This document shows, piece by piece, positions 1 through 8,965 of a stretch of DNA of 64,000 nucleotides. A model generated the notes under the pieces. That model was given only the letters and a program-made list of their open reading frames with translations, had not been told where the DNA came from and made no database searches. Source of the DNA: Paenibacillus phytorum (GTDB lineage: Bacteria; Bacillota; Bacilli; Paenibacillales; NBRC-103111); assembly GCF_013141715.1 (NCBI RefSeq), contig NZ_WHOA01000089.1, positions 1 through 64,000 of the forward strand, read 5' to 3'. The position numbers were made by a program, and so were the translations under genes. Position 1 is the first letter of the stretch, and every line of letters starts with the position of its first letter.

Positions 1-28
1 ATTAGATAATCCAATACTTTAATTTATA

Positions 29-64
29 AAGCAGTTTGTGGATTTTGTCCGCAGACTGCTTTTG
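29..64 (+). terminator. Intrinsic terminator of a gene left of the window
   Basis: A 14-bp stem (AAGCAGT... pairing with ...ACTGCTT, including two G-U pairs) with a TTTTG loop is followed by a T-rich stretch. No gene in the window ends before it, so it probably terminates a gene lying upstream of position 1. Confidence 0.6.
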
Positions 65-224
65 CTTGTTCCACTAAACACGGTTGCTCATCAATTGAGT
101 TGAGTGTCCTCGATCGGAGTTTCCTTATATCAAAGCTTAAAATCTGGTATATTATCTTTATGCTTTATAGGTTGTACCAATAAAACAAGCTATGATTATT
201 ACATATGAGGAGATGTGCCTTACG

Positions 225-1118
225 ATGGAATTACGTCAACTTCAATATGCGATTCAAATCGCGATCGAACGCAATTTCTCGCGCGCCGCGGAGAAACTTC
301 ATATTGCCCAGCCTTCCCTAAGCCAGCAGCTATCCAAGCTAGAGAAAGAAATCGGCGTCCTTCTTTTCCAGCGAAGCACCAATTCCGTTGAACTTACTCA
401 CGCTGGTTCTCTTTTTGTTGAAAAATCACAAAAAATCCTCGACATGGTCGAGCAGCTTAAGAAGGAAATGGAAGACATTTCACAAATGAAAAAGGGGCGC
501 CTTGTTGTAGGCAGCATGCCAATTACGGGTTCAACGATCCTGCCTTTTGTAGTTCCCGTCTTCCAAGCTGCTTATCCGGATATTGAAATTACACTCGTTG
601 AAGAGACCTCCTCTAACTTAGAAACACTTACAATGAATGGACAAACGGATATTTCACTGCTCTCATTGCCTTTGAGAGAGGATTCTCTCGTTTACGAGAC
701 TTTGCTGGAGGAAGAAATCGTCCTCGCGGTACCTCCACTGCATCGATTAGCAGCAAGTAAAGAACCTATTCGAATCGAACAATTAGAGAAGGAAGCTTTC
801 ATCGCTTTGAAAAAAGGGCAAGGATTTCGCAAGCTAACACTTGAACTATGCCAAAAAGCAGGTATTACCCCCAATATTGTCTTCGAGTCCAGTAATATGG
901 AAACGGTTCAGTCCCTCGTCGCTGCAGGCATGGGAATCGGTTTCGTCCCATATTTAATTTCAAAAAGAAGCTTCAGTGAATTATCACCCATTCACCTCAC
1001 CCTTGAAGGCAGACCTACTCGCACACTCGTTATTGCCTATCGTAAAGGCAGGTACATTTCTAAAGCTGCCGAGGCTTTCGTTTCCACAATGAAAGAGGTT
1101 ATGCGAACAATCGGTTAG
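225..1118 (+). CDS. LysR-family transcriptional regulator
   Basis: DNA-binding regulator of about 297 aa, the usual LysR length. Residues 1-60 form the winged helix-turn-helix (AAEKLHIAQPSLSQQLSKLE lies in the recognition region) and residues about 88-290 form the periplasmic-binding-like effector domain (begins near GRLVVGS). The ATG at 225 is preferred to the upstream ATG at 192 because a GAGGAG ribosome site lies about 10 nt before it and the protein then begins MELRQL as LysR proteins do. The WYL regulator follows 21 bp downstream on the same strand. Its target and ligand are not identifiable; LysR proteins usually regulate a neighbouring gene, and none is obvious here. Confidence 0.93.
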   Translation: MELRQLQYAIQIAIERNFSRAAEKLHIAQPSLSQQLSKLEKEIGVLLFQRSTNSVELTHAGSLFVEKSQKILDMVEQLKKEMEDISQMKKGRLVVGSMPITGSTILPFVVPVFQAAYPDIEITLVEETSSNLETLTMNGQTDISLLSLPLREDSLVYETLLEEEIVLAVPPLHRLAASKEPIRIEQLEKEAFIALKKGQGFRKLTLELCQKAGITPNIVFESSNMETVQSLVAAGMGIGFVPYLISKRSFSELSPIHLTLEGRPTRTLVIAYRKGRYISKAAEAFVSTMKEVMRTIG

Positions 1119-1139
1119 TACAAGGGGGTATAACCTGCA

Positions 1140-2108
1140 ATGAACAAAACTCAACGGTTAATTCAGTTGATGATGGCGGTAAACGAACGTATGCAGTTCA
1201 CGACGAAAGAGATGGCCGATGAATTCGGCGTCTCCGAACGCACGATGCACCGCGATTTACAGGAGCTGAGCGAGCTGGGTATGCCGCTGTATACCGAATT
1301 TGGCCCACATGGGGGATATCGCTTATTAAATAAGCGGATGCTCCCTCCGATTCTGTTTTCCGAACAAGAGGCTGTTGCGATGTTCTTCGCCTTTCAGTCG
1401 CTCCAGTATTATGGAGCGCTCCCTTTTGCAGCAGAATCGACTTCGGCTCTAAATAAGTTCTATCACTATCTCCCAACGGATACGAAGGTGAGAATCGATG
1501 CCCTTAAAGATCGAGTATCCTTTTGGACGCCTACGCGAACTCATGATTCCCCCTTCTTGGAACAGTTATTGGAAGCTTCTATTGATGAAACGCCTTTACG
1601 CATAACCTACGCGTCCAAGGATGGAACTACGGAAAGAGTCGTGCAGCCAATTGGTATTTACGCGTCCAATGGTTACTGGTATTTCCCTTCCTATTGCTTT
1701 CAAAAAGATGGATTTCTTTTATTTCGCGCTGATCGTATACGTAGCTTGGAACGAGCCGAAATCGAACATCCGAGCAAAAGTTTCAAACACTACACTCTTG
1801 GTGACTGGCTATTAGCAGGTCAAGAGCGTGAGGCAGGCCCCATGACAATGAAGCTCCGGGTGAAGCTGACTCCAGCTGGTGTTAGAACTTATGAACGAAG
1901 TAATGGAGTGGATGATAGCGTGGAACTTTATGACGATGGCTCTGGATTATTAGTGACAGACATGCATCGAAGTAATTTAACGTACTTTTCGAAGTATTTT
2001 CTCAGTTTGGGTGGGGACGCCCTAGTTGAAGAGCCCTTGGAGATGGTGAATTGGATTCGGGATCAAATACGTTTGATGCAGCATGCATACGGCAATGAAT
2101 TGACTTGA
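1140..2108 (+). CDS. DeoR/YafY-type HTH regulator with WYL domain
   Basis: Predicted transcription factor of 322 aa. The N-terminal winged helix (residues about 1-60; TTKEMADEFGVSERTMHRDL) is typical of the HTH_11/DeoR group. The middle (about 135-215) has WYL-domain character, including LRITYASKDG and a GYWYFPSYC segment; WYL domains in this family sense small molecules or nucleic acid. The start follows a CAAGGGGGT ribosome site. It sits 21 bp after the LysR gene and may be co-transcribed with it. No regulated partner is evident; the 1.4 kb downstream is non-coding repeat DNA. Confidence 0.9.
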   Translation: MNKTQRLIQLMMAVNERMQFTTKEMADEFGVSERTMHRDLQELSELGMPLYTEFGPHGGYRLLNKRMLPPILFSEQEAVAMFFAFQSLQYYGALPFAAESTSALNKFYHYLPTDTKVRIDALKDRVSFWTPTRTHDSPFLEQLLEASIDETPLRITYASKDGTTERVVQPIGIYASNGYWYFPSYCFQKDGFLLFRADRIRSLERAEIEHPSKSFKHYTLGDWLLAGQEREAGPMTMKLRVKLTPAGVRTYERSNGVDDSVELYDDGSGLLVTDMHRSNLTYFSKYFLSLGGDALVEEPLEMVNWIRDQIRLMQHAYGNELT

Positions 2109-2155
2109 AGTGTGGATTCAATGTAACCGTTGTGATGGTGGGCACTTTACTTTCA

Positions 2156-2223
2156 GATGCAGATAGTGCATCTATTTTACACTATTTCGGCGAAATCGAG
2201 AGAATATATGCAAAAAGTGCATC
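2156..2223. repeat. Small element bordered by GTGCATC repeats
   Basis: GATGCA (2156-2161) and TGCATC (2167-2172) form an inverted pair. The motif AGTGCATC recurs at 2165 and 2216, bracketing about 50 bp. Related ATGCATCT words occur again near 2726 and 3232 in the same interval, suggesting a dispersed family of short repeats. Confidence 0.5.
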
Positions 2224-2252
2224 AAAATGAACGAATATATCGAAATTCCCGC

Positions 2253-2670
2253 GAATTCTATTGAAGTAACGGGAGGTTATCCATCTATATGTATTGAAAA
2301 GCGTCAAACGGAGCAATTAGCAGGAAGTTTTCCCTTTAATCAAACCTAACTAGTACAAAAGGAGCCAATTCATACCTGATAACCCTTTCTCCGTTACCGC
2401 GAAAAACGTATCATAGCTCCCACAAAAGTAATCGGAATACATTTCGAAGCTTATCTTCACATTGTGGGGGAAAATTAGGGATCAGCAGGCTTTTAGGCAC
2501 AGGCATTCAAATCGATCATCTGATGAAAGATCAGGAATTTATTGAGTAGTTGGGCTAAATGACTGAGATTAGATAAACTCCGAGTATGTTGTCAATTGGA
2601 TATCCTCCAGCGTTTGATGTACTATCATGCTGAAAATAAACCACCAACCCTACTTTTTAAATGGTGAGTG
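2253..2670. repeat. 419-bp intergenic repeat, copy 1
   Basis: Aligns almost end to end with 2782-3200; the copies share long identical words such as CTGAAAATAAACCACCAACC and end in the same GGTGAGTG. Potential hairpins in both copies include CTCCCACA with TGTGGGGG (bulged in copy 2) and CTGAT-GAAAG-ATCAG. Short coding-like stretches are present but interrupted by stops and frame shifts. It could be a decayed gene or insertion sequence, or a structured intergenic element. Confidence 0.8.
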
Positions 2671-2781
2671 AATGTTTCAAATTAAAGGTAATTCCTCCAG
2701 ATAATTTGACGTCGGCATCGTGAGCAATGCATCTAACTGGAAAACCTCCCTCTAAATCAGCGATAATTTCTGAATTTACTG

Positions 2782-3200
2782 AGATTCGATTGAATTAACG
2801 GGAGATATTCCATCTATAAGGATTGAAAAGCGGTCAAACGGAGCAATTAGCAGGAGGTTTTCCCGTTAATCAAACCTAACTAACGTACAAGGTGCCAATT
2901 CAAACTTGACAACCCATCTTCCGTTACCGCGAAAAAAGTATCATAGCTCCCACAAAGTAATCGGAGTACATTTCGAAGCTTATCTGCACTATGTGCGGGA
3001 GAATTAGGGAGAAGCAGGCATTTTATGTATAGGCATATAAAGAGATCATCTGATGAAAGATCAGGAAATTCTTGAGTAGTTGGGCTTAATGACTGAGATT
3101 AGATAAACTCCGAGTGTGTTGCCAATTGGATATCCTCCAGCATTTGATGTACTATCATGCTGAAAATAAACCACCAACCCTACTTTTTAAACGGTGAGTG
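2782..3200. repeat. 419-bp intergenic repeat, copy 2
   Basis: Second direct copy, about 529 bp downstream of copy 1. It carries a perfect inverted pair ATTAACGGGA / TCCCGTTAAT enclosing about 70 nt; copy 1 has two mismatches in that stem. Differences from copy 1 include single-base indels, so the two copies do not keep a common reading frame. Confidence 0.8.
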
Positions 3201-3445
3201 TTCAGAGAAACGGACATATTAGTTGTACAAAATGCATCTGTTCTGCAAAAACCGATCATTCCTCCATTTTTTGATGTACTTTTTACATCTCTTATTTTGA
3301 ATCTTCTACATGCCTTCTTCATCCCTTCTCACTTTAAACCATCTTCCCCTTAAGTTGAGCAATAGATCTTTCCAGCGCCGCCGAATACTATGACAAGAAT
3401 TGTCATGGATTTGATGTAACATTAAAACTGAGCAAACGAATCGAA

Positions 3446-3522
3446 TGATGCTGCCAGTTTTTCTGATGAAAAACTCTAAGCTCATGCTTATGATGCCAGT
3501 TCTCTGGCAAAAAACTCTAAGG
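3446..3522. repeat. Short imperfect tandem duplication before SDR gene
   Basis: ATGATGCTGCCAGTT...AAAAACTCTAAG is followed directly by ATGATGCCAGTT...AAAAACTCTAAG. The second copy ends in the AAGGAGG ribosome site of the SDR gene, so the duplication includes part of its leader. Confidence 0.6.
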
Positions 3523-3532
3523 AGGCACAACG

Positions 3533-4405
3533 ATGCAAACAAAAAACCTACAAGGACGGATTGCCTTGGTTACTGGTTCCAGTCGAGGCGGCGGCCGCGG
3601 CATTGCGTTAGCACTTGGGGAAGCTGGGGCGACAGTCTACGTGACTGGACGCAGCACGAGAGCGAAGTCCACGAGAACAGATCTCACGGGTACAATTGAA
3701 GATACCGCTGAAGCCGTTTCGCAGCGCGGTGGATTAGGAATCGCCGTTCGTTGTGACCATACCATCGACGCTGATGTCAAAGCTTTATACGAACGCATTA
3801 AACAAGAACAAGGAACACTTGATATTGTGGTCAATAATGCTTGGGGCGGTTACGAGGATTATGATGATGTCGATTTCTCCGTTCCCTTTTGGGAGCAGCC
3901 GATGACGCGTTGGGACAAAATGTTCGAGGCAGGACTGCGTGCTCAGATGGTTTCAAGCCGGTATGCGATGTCTACCTTTTTCCTCGAACAAAATCGTGGT
4001 TTTCTGATAAACACAGGTGTCTACTCCGACTTTGGCGGCGACTACCCTATCAATGTTTTTTATGACACGGTGAAACGAGCAGTTGCGAATATGACACGCG
4101 CCATGTCTCAAAATCTGAAAGCAAACCATATCGATGTAACCGCGCTTACATTAGCACCTGGCTGGATGCGCACGGAAGCAGTTTATAAGCATTATGGCTT
4201 AGAACCAGGTGATCCCGATTTCATGAAAGTCGAAGCACTTCATACGACGGAATCTGTGGAATATATCGGTCGCGCAGTTGTCGCTTTGGCATCCGATCCT
4301 CATGTAAGTCAAAGGGCAGGTCAGCTTCTCGAAGTAGGAACCCTAGCGGAACAGTATGGCTTTACGGATATCGATGGCAGACAATTGCCGCCGTTCCGGG
4401 TTTAG
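3533..4405 (+). CDS. SDR-family oxidoreductase
   Basis: Short-chain dehydrogenase/reductase of 290 aa, predicted to use NAD(P)H in the cytoplasm. The Rossmann glycine motif is TGSSRGGGRG (residues 14-23), a variant in which the usual GIG is GGG. The NNAG motif reads NNAWGG. A catalytic YDTVK (YxxxK) follows an INTGVYS strand that can supply the serine. The variants and the large insert after NNAWGG recall the DHRS1-like group. AAGGAGG lies 7 nt before the ATG. Convergent with the SnoaL-like gene, with only 16 bp between stops. Substrate unknown. Confidence 0.9.
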   Translation: MQTKNLQGRIALVTGSSRGGGRGIALALGEAGATVYVTGRSTRAKSTRTDLTGTIEDTAEAVSQRGGLGIAVRCDHTIDADVKALYERIKQEQGTLDIVVNNAWGGYEDYDDVDFSVPFWEQPMTRWDKMFEAGLRAQMVSSRYAMSTFFLEQNRGFLINTGVYSDFGGDYPINVFYDTVKRAVANMTRAMSQNLKANHIDVTALTLAPGWMRTEAVYKHYGLEPGDPDFMKVEALHTTESVEYIGRAVVALASDPHVSQRAGQLLEVGTLAEQYGFTDIDGRQLPPFRV

Positions 4406-4421
4406 ACCATTTCGAACACGA

Positions 4422-4862
4422 TTACTTCATAAACCATTTTTGAATAAAATTCGGCGGTTGGATGCGGCAGTTGTGAAAAGCTGCAATTTTCCAATCGCCT
4501 TTTTCTTTGACAAGCACATTTGTATTGATGGAATCTCTGTTCTTTGGCGCTTTTTTCTGCCATCTGAGTTTAACAGCTCCAACACAATGAGCAATAGCCA
4601 TGTCGGAAGTTAGAAATCGGATAAGAACTGAACCTCCTTCCATCATTGACGAACCTCTTAACACACCATCAAACAGCTTCTGATGAATTTCAGCAATTTC
4701 TCGTCGCCCCTTGATATGCTGTCCGTTGAAGGTCACATAGTCCGCATCTTCTGTAAAACATTGGCCGAACGCTTGCCCATTATGCTCATTCCAAGCTTTG
4801 CCAAGAGCCTCGAAAATGGCGAGTATTGCTTTCTTGTCTTGTTCTTTAACATCCACCATCAT
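4422..4862 (-). CDS. SgcJ/EcaC-type SnoaL-like (DUF4440) protein
   Basis: Small alpha+beta-barrel protein of about 146 aa of the NTF2/SnoaL-like superfamily. Sequence features include an N-terminal helical segment ending AWNEHNGQAFGQCFTEDADYV, a GRREIAEIH helix and a C-terminal KGDWKIAAFHN strand typical of the SgcJ/EcaC group. The ATG at 4862 has a GAGAGG site 9 nt upstream; the earlier ATG at 4871 lies directly on that site and is less likely. Role unknown; members are often annotated as oxidoreductases without proof. Confidence 0.85.
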   Translation of the reverse strand: MMVDVKEQDKKAILAIFEALGKAWNEHNGQAFGQCFTEDADYVTFNGQHIKGRREIAEIHQKLFDGVLRGSSMMEGGSVLIRFLTSDMAIAHCVGAVKLRWQKKAPKNRDSINTNVLVKEKGDWKIAAFHNCRIQPPNFIQKWFMK

Positions 4863-5108
4863 TAGCCTCATCCTCTCTTTATAACGTCACTCCACACTAC
4901 AAATTTTGACATATCAGCCTCTTAAAGAAATCGCACTAGAGTAGGAAATAATCCCAGTCCACAGACTGATTACAGACCAAATTGATTAAAATTCCACAGA
5001 TCCCTCTAACCCTTTGAACTCCACAAGCATATGATATATAAATAAAACTTATCCATTCCCCAATAATAAATGATAAAAAGATAGCATTAGCCCAGGAGGC
5101 GGAAAACC

Positions 5109-5600
5109 ATGACATTATTAAGAGCAATTGAGCAGACATTCTGTAAATTGCAAGAACCATCATTAGAACAGCTGAAAGCAGCCCTACAATCCTTAGACAA
5201 CTTACTTCATGAGGTGCCTGTTTATAAAACAGAACCCAAACATTTACCCTATGGTCGAAATGTCGTTTATAGCACGAAAGATCTAGAAGTTATTGTGATT
5301 CACATACCTGCTTCAGAGGCAACGGCGATTCATAACCATGGCTCGTCCATCGGCTCCGCTTGTTTAGTTAAGGGAACGCTAGTTAATACCAAGTACCGTT
5401 TGGACTCAGAAGGCTATCCCGTCGCCCAAACAGATGACTATATTGGGTCAGGTGAATATTTCGAAGCTCCTTGCGAGCAAATTCATCAGTTAAGCAACCC
5501 TTTCCACGAGCCTGCTGTTTCCATCCATGTATACAGCCCGCCTCTCCATGGAGTAACACGCTACGTACCTTACAGCGAAATCTTGGATTATGTTATCTAA
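5109..5600 (+). CDS. Cysteine dioxygenase-like cupin protein
   Basis: 163-aa cupin resembling type I cysteine dioxygenase, the iron enzyme that oxidises L-cysteine to cysteine sulfinate. The metal-binding motif HNHGSS (about residues 76-81) and the downstream HQL plus a further conserved histidine (VSIHVYSPP) match the family. The start follows CCAGGAGG. It is transcribed alone and convergent with glyS across a shared terminator. Bacterial relatives may act on other thiols, so substrate is inferred. It is not the acireductone dioxygenase missing from the salvage genes downstream. Confidence 0.85.
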   Translation: MTLLRAIEQTFCKLQEPSLEQLKAALQSLDNLLHEVPVYKTEPKHLPYGRNVVYSTKDLEVIVIHIPASEATAIHNHGSSIGSACLVKGTLVNTKYRLDSEGYPVAQTDDYIGSGEYFEAPCEQIHQLSNPFHEPAVSIHVYSPPLHGVTRYVPYSEILDYVI

Positions 5601-5605
5601 AAAAA

Positions 5606-5645
5606 GCCCCCTGTCATCACGTCAATCGACGTTCTCACAGGGGGC
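5606..5645. terminator. Bidirectional terminator between CDO gene and glyS
   Basis: GCCCCCTGT pairs with ACAGGGGGC, with an inner ACGTC/GACGT stem. A-rich sequence before and T/A-rich sequence after make it usable from both convergent genes. Confidence 0.85.
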
Positions 5646-5651
5646 TTAATA

Positions 5652-7034
5652 TTAAAATTGAAGTGAATTCTCAATGAATGCTTTTAATTCGGAAATTGGC
5701 ATCCTTGTTTGTTCCATAGTATCACGGTCACGCACCGTTACTTGACCATCTGTCTCGGACTCAAAGTCGTATGTGATACAGAATGGTGTACCGATTTCAT
5801 CGTGACGGCGGTATCTTTTACCAATAGAACCTGTATCATCATAATCAACCATGAAATGCTTCGCAAGATCCGCAAATACAGCCTGCGCGCCTTCATTCAA
5901 CTTTTTGGAAAGCGGGAAAACAGCTGCTTTAATCGGTGCCAGTGCAGGATGGAAGTGCAGCACCGTACGACTGTCGTCACCTTCCAGCTTTTGCTCTTCG
6001 AAAGCATCGATCAGAAGCGCTAACGTAACGCGGTCTGCGCCAAGAGAAGGCTCAATGCAGTAAGGAATGTAACGCTCGTTTGTTTCTGGATCAATATAGT
6101 TGAAGTCCGCACCTGAGTGCTCCATGTGCTGTTTCAAGTCAAAATCTGTACGATCCGCGATACCCCATAGCTCGCCCCAACCGAACGGGAATTTGTACTC
6201 GATATCCGTCGTCGCATTGCTGTAATGGGACAACTCATCGTCGTTGTGATCGCGAAGGCGAAGGTTATCTGCTTTGGCACCTAGAGACAACAGCCAGTTA
6301 TGGCAGAAGCTTCTCCAGTACTCGAACCATTTCATGTCCTCACCGGGCTTACAGAAAAACTCAAGCTCCATTTGTTCGAATTCACGTGTACGGAACGTAA
6401 AGTTACCTGGCGTGATTTCGTTACGGAAGCTTTTGCCGACTTGGCCGATACCGAATGGCAGCTTTTTGCGCATCGTGCGTTGAACGTTTTTGAAGTTGAC
6501 GAAAATCCCTTGTGCTGTCTCAGGACGTAAGTAAACCACGTTGGTGCTAGCTTCTGTTACACCTTGGAATGTTTTGAACATCAGGTTGAACTGACGAATG
6601 TCTGTGAAATCCTTGCTGCCGCAATCCGGACACACGATGTTATGCTCTACGATTAGCTTCATCATATCGTCAAACGTCATGCCATCAACGATGATTTCGA
6701 TATCTTTCTCAGCCAGTTTATTTTCAATCAATTTATCTGCGCGGTGACGAGCTTTACAGCTTTTGCAATCGATCATTGGATCGTTGAAATTACCTACGTG
6801 GCCGGATGCTACCCAAGCTTGCGGGTTCATCAGAATTGCCGCATCAAGACCCACGTTATAAGGGGATTCTTGAATGAATTTTTTCCACCAAGCACGCTTG
6901 ATGTTGTTTTTCAACTCGACACCAAGCGGACCGTAATCCCAAGTGTTAGCTAAACCGCCATACACTTCTGAACCTGGGAATACAAAACCTCTGTGCTTCG
7001 CTAATGCTACAACTTGATCCATAGTAACGCTCAT
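5652..7034 (-). CDS. glyS: Glycine--tRNA ligase (homodimeric type)
   Basis: Class II aminoacyl-tRNA synthetase of 460 aa that charges tRNA-Gly. It is the single-chain eukaryote/archaeal-like type (also called glyQS) common in low-GC Gram-positives. Visible features: N-terminal [15 protein letters not shown], motif 2 around [18 protein letters not shown], a zinc-like CKSCKARH...CPDCG insert and the C-terminal anticodon-binding domain from about residue 360. The ATG follows AAGGAG. A T-box leader on the same strand (7040-7352) precedes it, so expression should rise when tRNA-Gly is uncharged. Confidence 0.97.
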   Translation of the reverse strand: MSVTMDQVVALAKHRGFVFPGSEVYGGLANTWDYGPLGVELKNNIKRAWWKKFIQESPYNVGLDAAILMNPQAWVASGHVGNFNDPMIDCKSCKARHRADKLIENKLAEKDIEIIVDGMTFDDMMKLIVEHNIVCPDCGSKDFTDIRQFNLMFKTFQGVTEASTNVVYLRPETAQGIFVNFKNVQRTMRKKLPFGIGQVGKSFRNEITPGNFTFRTREFEQMELEFFCKPGEDMKWFEYWRSFCHNWLLSLGAKADNLRLRDHNDDELSHYSNATTDIEYKFPFGWGELWGIADRTDFDLKQHMEHSGADFNYIDPETNERYIPYCIEPSLGADRVTLALLIDAFEEQKLEGDDSRTVLHFHPALAPIKAAVFPLSKKLNEGAQAVFADLAKHFMVDYDDTGSIGKRYRRHDEIGTPFCITYDFESETDGQVTVRDRDTMEQTRMPISELKAFIENSLQF

Positions 7035-7039
7035 TGTTC

Positions 7040-7345
7040 ATTCGCTCCTTCAGCTTCTCGTTTATAGGTCAATGACCTTTGACGACCGTTTGGATATGAG
7101 CAGACGCAAAAAAAGCTCAACATCCAAAGGCATCAAATAATGCCTAGGGACGAGAGCCTTACGCACCCGCGGTTCCACCCTAGTTGATACACCCATAAAG
7201 CAGCGTATCCCCTTTATCGTATTGGCTCCGGATAGCCTTTTCCTTGAGCTTCAATCTGGGCTTTCACCGTCCCCAGCTCGCTGAACTTGAAGTTGTTCAA
7301 GTACTATTCATCCTTCACAGCCACAATTGATCATTCAATTGGCTT
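7040..7345 (-). ncRNA. T-box riboswitch leader of glyS
   Basis: The canonical T-box word (GGGTGGAACCGCGGG) is on the minus strand at 7166-7181. It is followed by a terminator in which GCTCTCGTCC pairs with GGATGTTGAGC before a run of T (about 7110-7152). Upstream, a stem I-like segment (CTGGGGACGGTGAAAGCCCAG-type) precedes a likely GGC glycine specifier near 7215. The downstream gene supports tRNA-Gly sensing; the exact specifier is inferred. Confidence 0.9.
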
Positions 7346-7346
7346 T

Positions 7347-7375
7347 AGTTTACAGAAAAACCGACAAAAAATCAA
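7347..7375 (-). promoter_or_regulatory. Likely sigma-A promoter of the glyS T-box transcript
   Basis: On the minus strand a TTGATT -35 (7370-7375) and TAAACT -10 (7347-7352) are separated by 17 bp, immediately upstream of the T-box leader. Confidence 0.55.
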
Positions 7376-7403
7376 ATAGGTGCAGGTACATTTTTTATTT
7401 AGA

Positions 7404-8204
7404 CTAATACAAATGTGGACGGCGGTCTTCAAAGACCGGAATTTTAGCGCGAACACGTACAACTTCCGTCAGGTCAATGGTTGCATGCAAAATCGCTTCG
7501 CTCTCATCGCCTTCCACCAGCACTTCACCCCAAGGATCAATAACCATCGAGTGCCCAAAGAAATTCGTCGTTCCACTAGTCCCAACACGATTACAAGAAA
7601 CAACATACATCTGATTCTCAATGGCTCTGGCCATGAGCAGCGTACGCCAGTGGTGCAAACGTGGGTGCGGCCATTCCGCTGGTACGAATAAAATCCTTGC
7701 CCCATCCAGCGCTAATTTGCGAGCAAGCTCAGGGAAACGAATGTCATAGCAAATCATCGCGCCAGCCGGAACGCCTTCAAGCTCAAATCGGCCAAGCTGA
7801 TCGCCGCTATGTAGAAACTTCTCCTCGTCCATAAGACGGAACAAGTGGATTTTGGAATACTCAGCTGTTTCCGCCCCTTCGCGATCAAAGGCATAAATCG
7901 TGTTCAGAACACGATCGTCTCTTTTATCAGCAATTGAACCGCCGATGATATTGACACGATGGGTCCGGGCAAAGTCACTCAAAAAGGCTTTCGTCCTAAC
8001 ACCGTTAGGATCAGCCAACTGCTGAATCTCCGTCAAGGCGTAACCTGTATTCCACATCTCGGGAAATACGATCACATCAGGCTTTTGATCTCCACTCACC
8101 GCTTGATGTAGAAGCTTCTCCAATTGAGCAAAGTTCGTATCGGGTTCACCGATTTGAATATCCATTTGAATAAGTGCAATGTGTAGTAATTGTGATTCGG
8201 ACAT
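7404..8204 (-). CDS. mtnU: Carbon-nitrogen hydrolase, omega-amidase-like (MtnU family)
   Basis: Nitrilase-superfamily amidohydrolase of 266 aa. The Glu-Lys-Cys triad is visible as VFPEMW, YSKIHLF and MICYDIRFPEL. Omega-amidases hydrolyse 2-oxoglutaramate or alpha-keto-glutaramate analogues formed when glutamine is the amino donor in transamination. It lies close to and divergent from the mtnE-like aminotransferase, as mtnU and mtnE lie near each other in Bacillus subtilis; this supports a role in closing the methionine salvage pathway. Ribosome site AAAGGAG. Enzyme class is secure; the specific substrate is inferred. Confidence 0.85.
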   Translation of the reverse strand: MSESQLLHIALIQMDIQIGEPDTNFAQLEKLLHQAVSGDQKPDVIVFPEMWNTGYALTEIQQLADPNGVRTKAFLSDFARTHRVNIIGGSIADKRDDRVLNTIYAFDREGAETAEYSKIHLFRLMDEEKFLHSGDQLGRFELEGVPAGAMICYDIRFPELARKLALDGARILFVPAEWPHPRLHHWRTLLMARAIENQMYVVSCNRVGTSGTTNFFGHSMVIDPWGEVLVEGDESEAILHATIDLTEVVRVRAKIPVFEDRRPHLY

Positions 8205-8283
8205 ACTAGGATGACTCCTTTCGGGCGGCAGATTACCAATATCTCTTTATAGTAGTCTAATTTAAGTTTGAACTCAATGGAAC

Positions 8284-8811
8284 TCAAGATGGTTTGAACG
8301 CTTTGGACTGTCCTCTTGCTATACTTAAAGTCTCCCAATGATGATTTGCCCAATGTTTACTAAGCAGAACGATTTGCCCTACATGGTAGCCATAATGAGA
8401 CACTTGGCGCTGAATGGCTTGCAGTACAGAATGCCCTTCGCCTCGAATTTGAACGGTCCTAAGAACATCATCCGGCGTGAGTGCGTGCAGTGTATCAAAC
8501 AGAACCTTCCAGCCTTCCTCCCAAAAGGAAATAAGCTCATCCCGCGTGTATTGACTGCTTTCAAATTCATCGTCACGCTGCCGTGTTTCCTTTTCCCCAT
8601 CCGTTGTTAAAAAATCTGTCCACCGTGACAACATGTTACCGTGCATGTGCTTGATCAACAATTCTAACGAATTCGACTCCTCATCTAACGTTAGATAAAA
8701 ATGAGCATCTTCCGTTTGTGCGAAAGCTTTATCCGCCAGCTTCTTCATATTTTCAAATGCACGTATGGATTCCTGCAAAAAAACTTGAGCCACTAGTGTG
8801 TTGTCCGACAT
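8284..8811 (-). CDS. DUF1572 (DinB-superfamily) protein
   Basis: Predicted four-helix-bundle protein of about 175 aa. It carries a KHMHGN histidine motif near residue 55 and HYGYHVGQ near residue 140, the positions where DinB-like proteins place metal-binding histidines. Function unknown; relatives include putative thiol transferases. The ATG at 8811 has GGAAAGG 11 nt upstream; a GTG at 8823 would add four residues but lies directly on that site. It lies upstream of mtnU on the same strand with an 80-bp gap. Confidence 0.85.
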   Translation of the reverse strand: MSDNTLVAQVFLQESIRAFENMKKLADKAFAQTEDAHFYLTLDEESNSLELLIKHMHGNMLSRWTDFLTTDGEKETRQRDDEFESSQYTRDELISFWEEGWKVLFDTLHALTPDDVLRTVQIRGEGHSVLQAIQRQVSHYGYHVGQIVLLSKHWANHHWETLSIARGQSKAFKPS

Positions 8812-8965
8812 GGTCTTCAGCACCTTTCCTTAACTTATGAACTAACTTTATGATATTGGCCGCTTGATGTAAAATCGATTATTTTCATCACTATGAAAAA
8901 AAGATTAATCATGTTACATTAAGGTTATTAATTAAAATCCCGACCTCCGGAGTGTGAATTAAAAC

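Larger units (their letters stand above)
2109..3532. other. Long non-coding interval with duplicated repeat
   Basis: About 1.4 kb without a convincing gene. It contains a small GTGCATC-bordered element (2156-2223), two diverged copies of a ~419-bp repeat (2253-2670 and 2782-3200), further ATGCATCT motifs near 2726 and 3232, and a short imperfect duplication just before the SDR gene. Short open stretches exist, such as 2227-2348, but none has a ribosome site or survives in the second copy. Confidence 0.8.

Noticed and set aside
2227..2348. 40-codon open frame at the edge of repeat copy 1
   Set aside because: No ribosome site and the frame is not kept in copy 2.
5109..5600. Cupin gene as the missing acireductone dioxygenase mtnD
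   Set aside because: Its HNHGSS motif and overall sequence fit cysteine dioxygenase, not the HxHxxxE pattern of MtnD.
8824..8965. Expected SAM (S-box) riboswitch before mtnE
   Set aside because: The 140-bp divergent region is A+T-rich and shows no S-box sequence or terminator.
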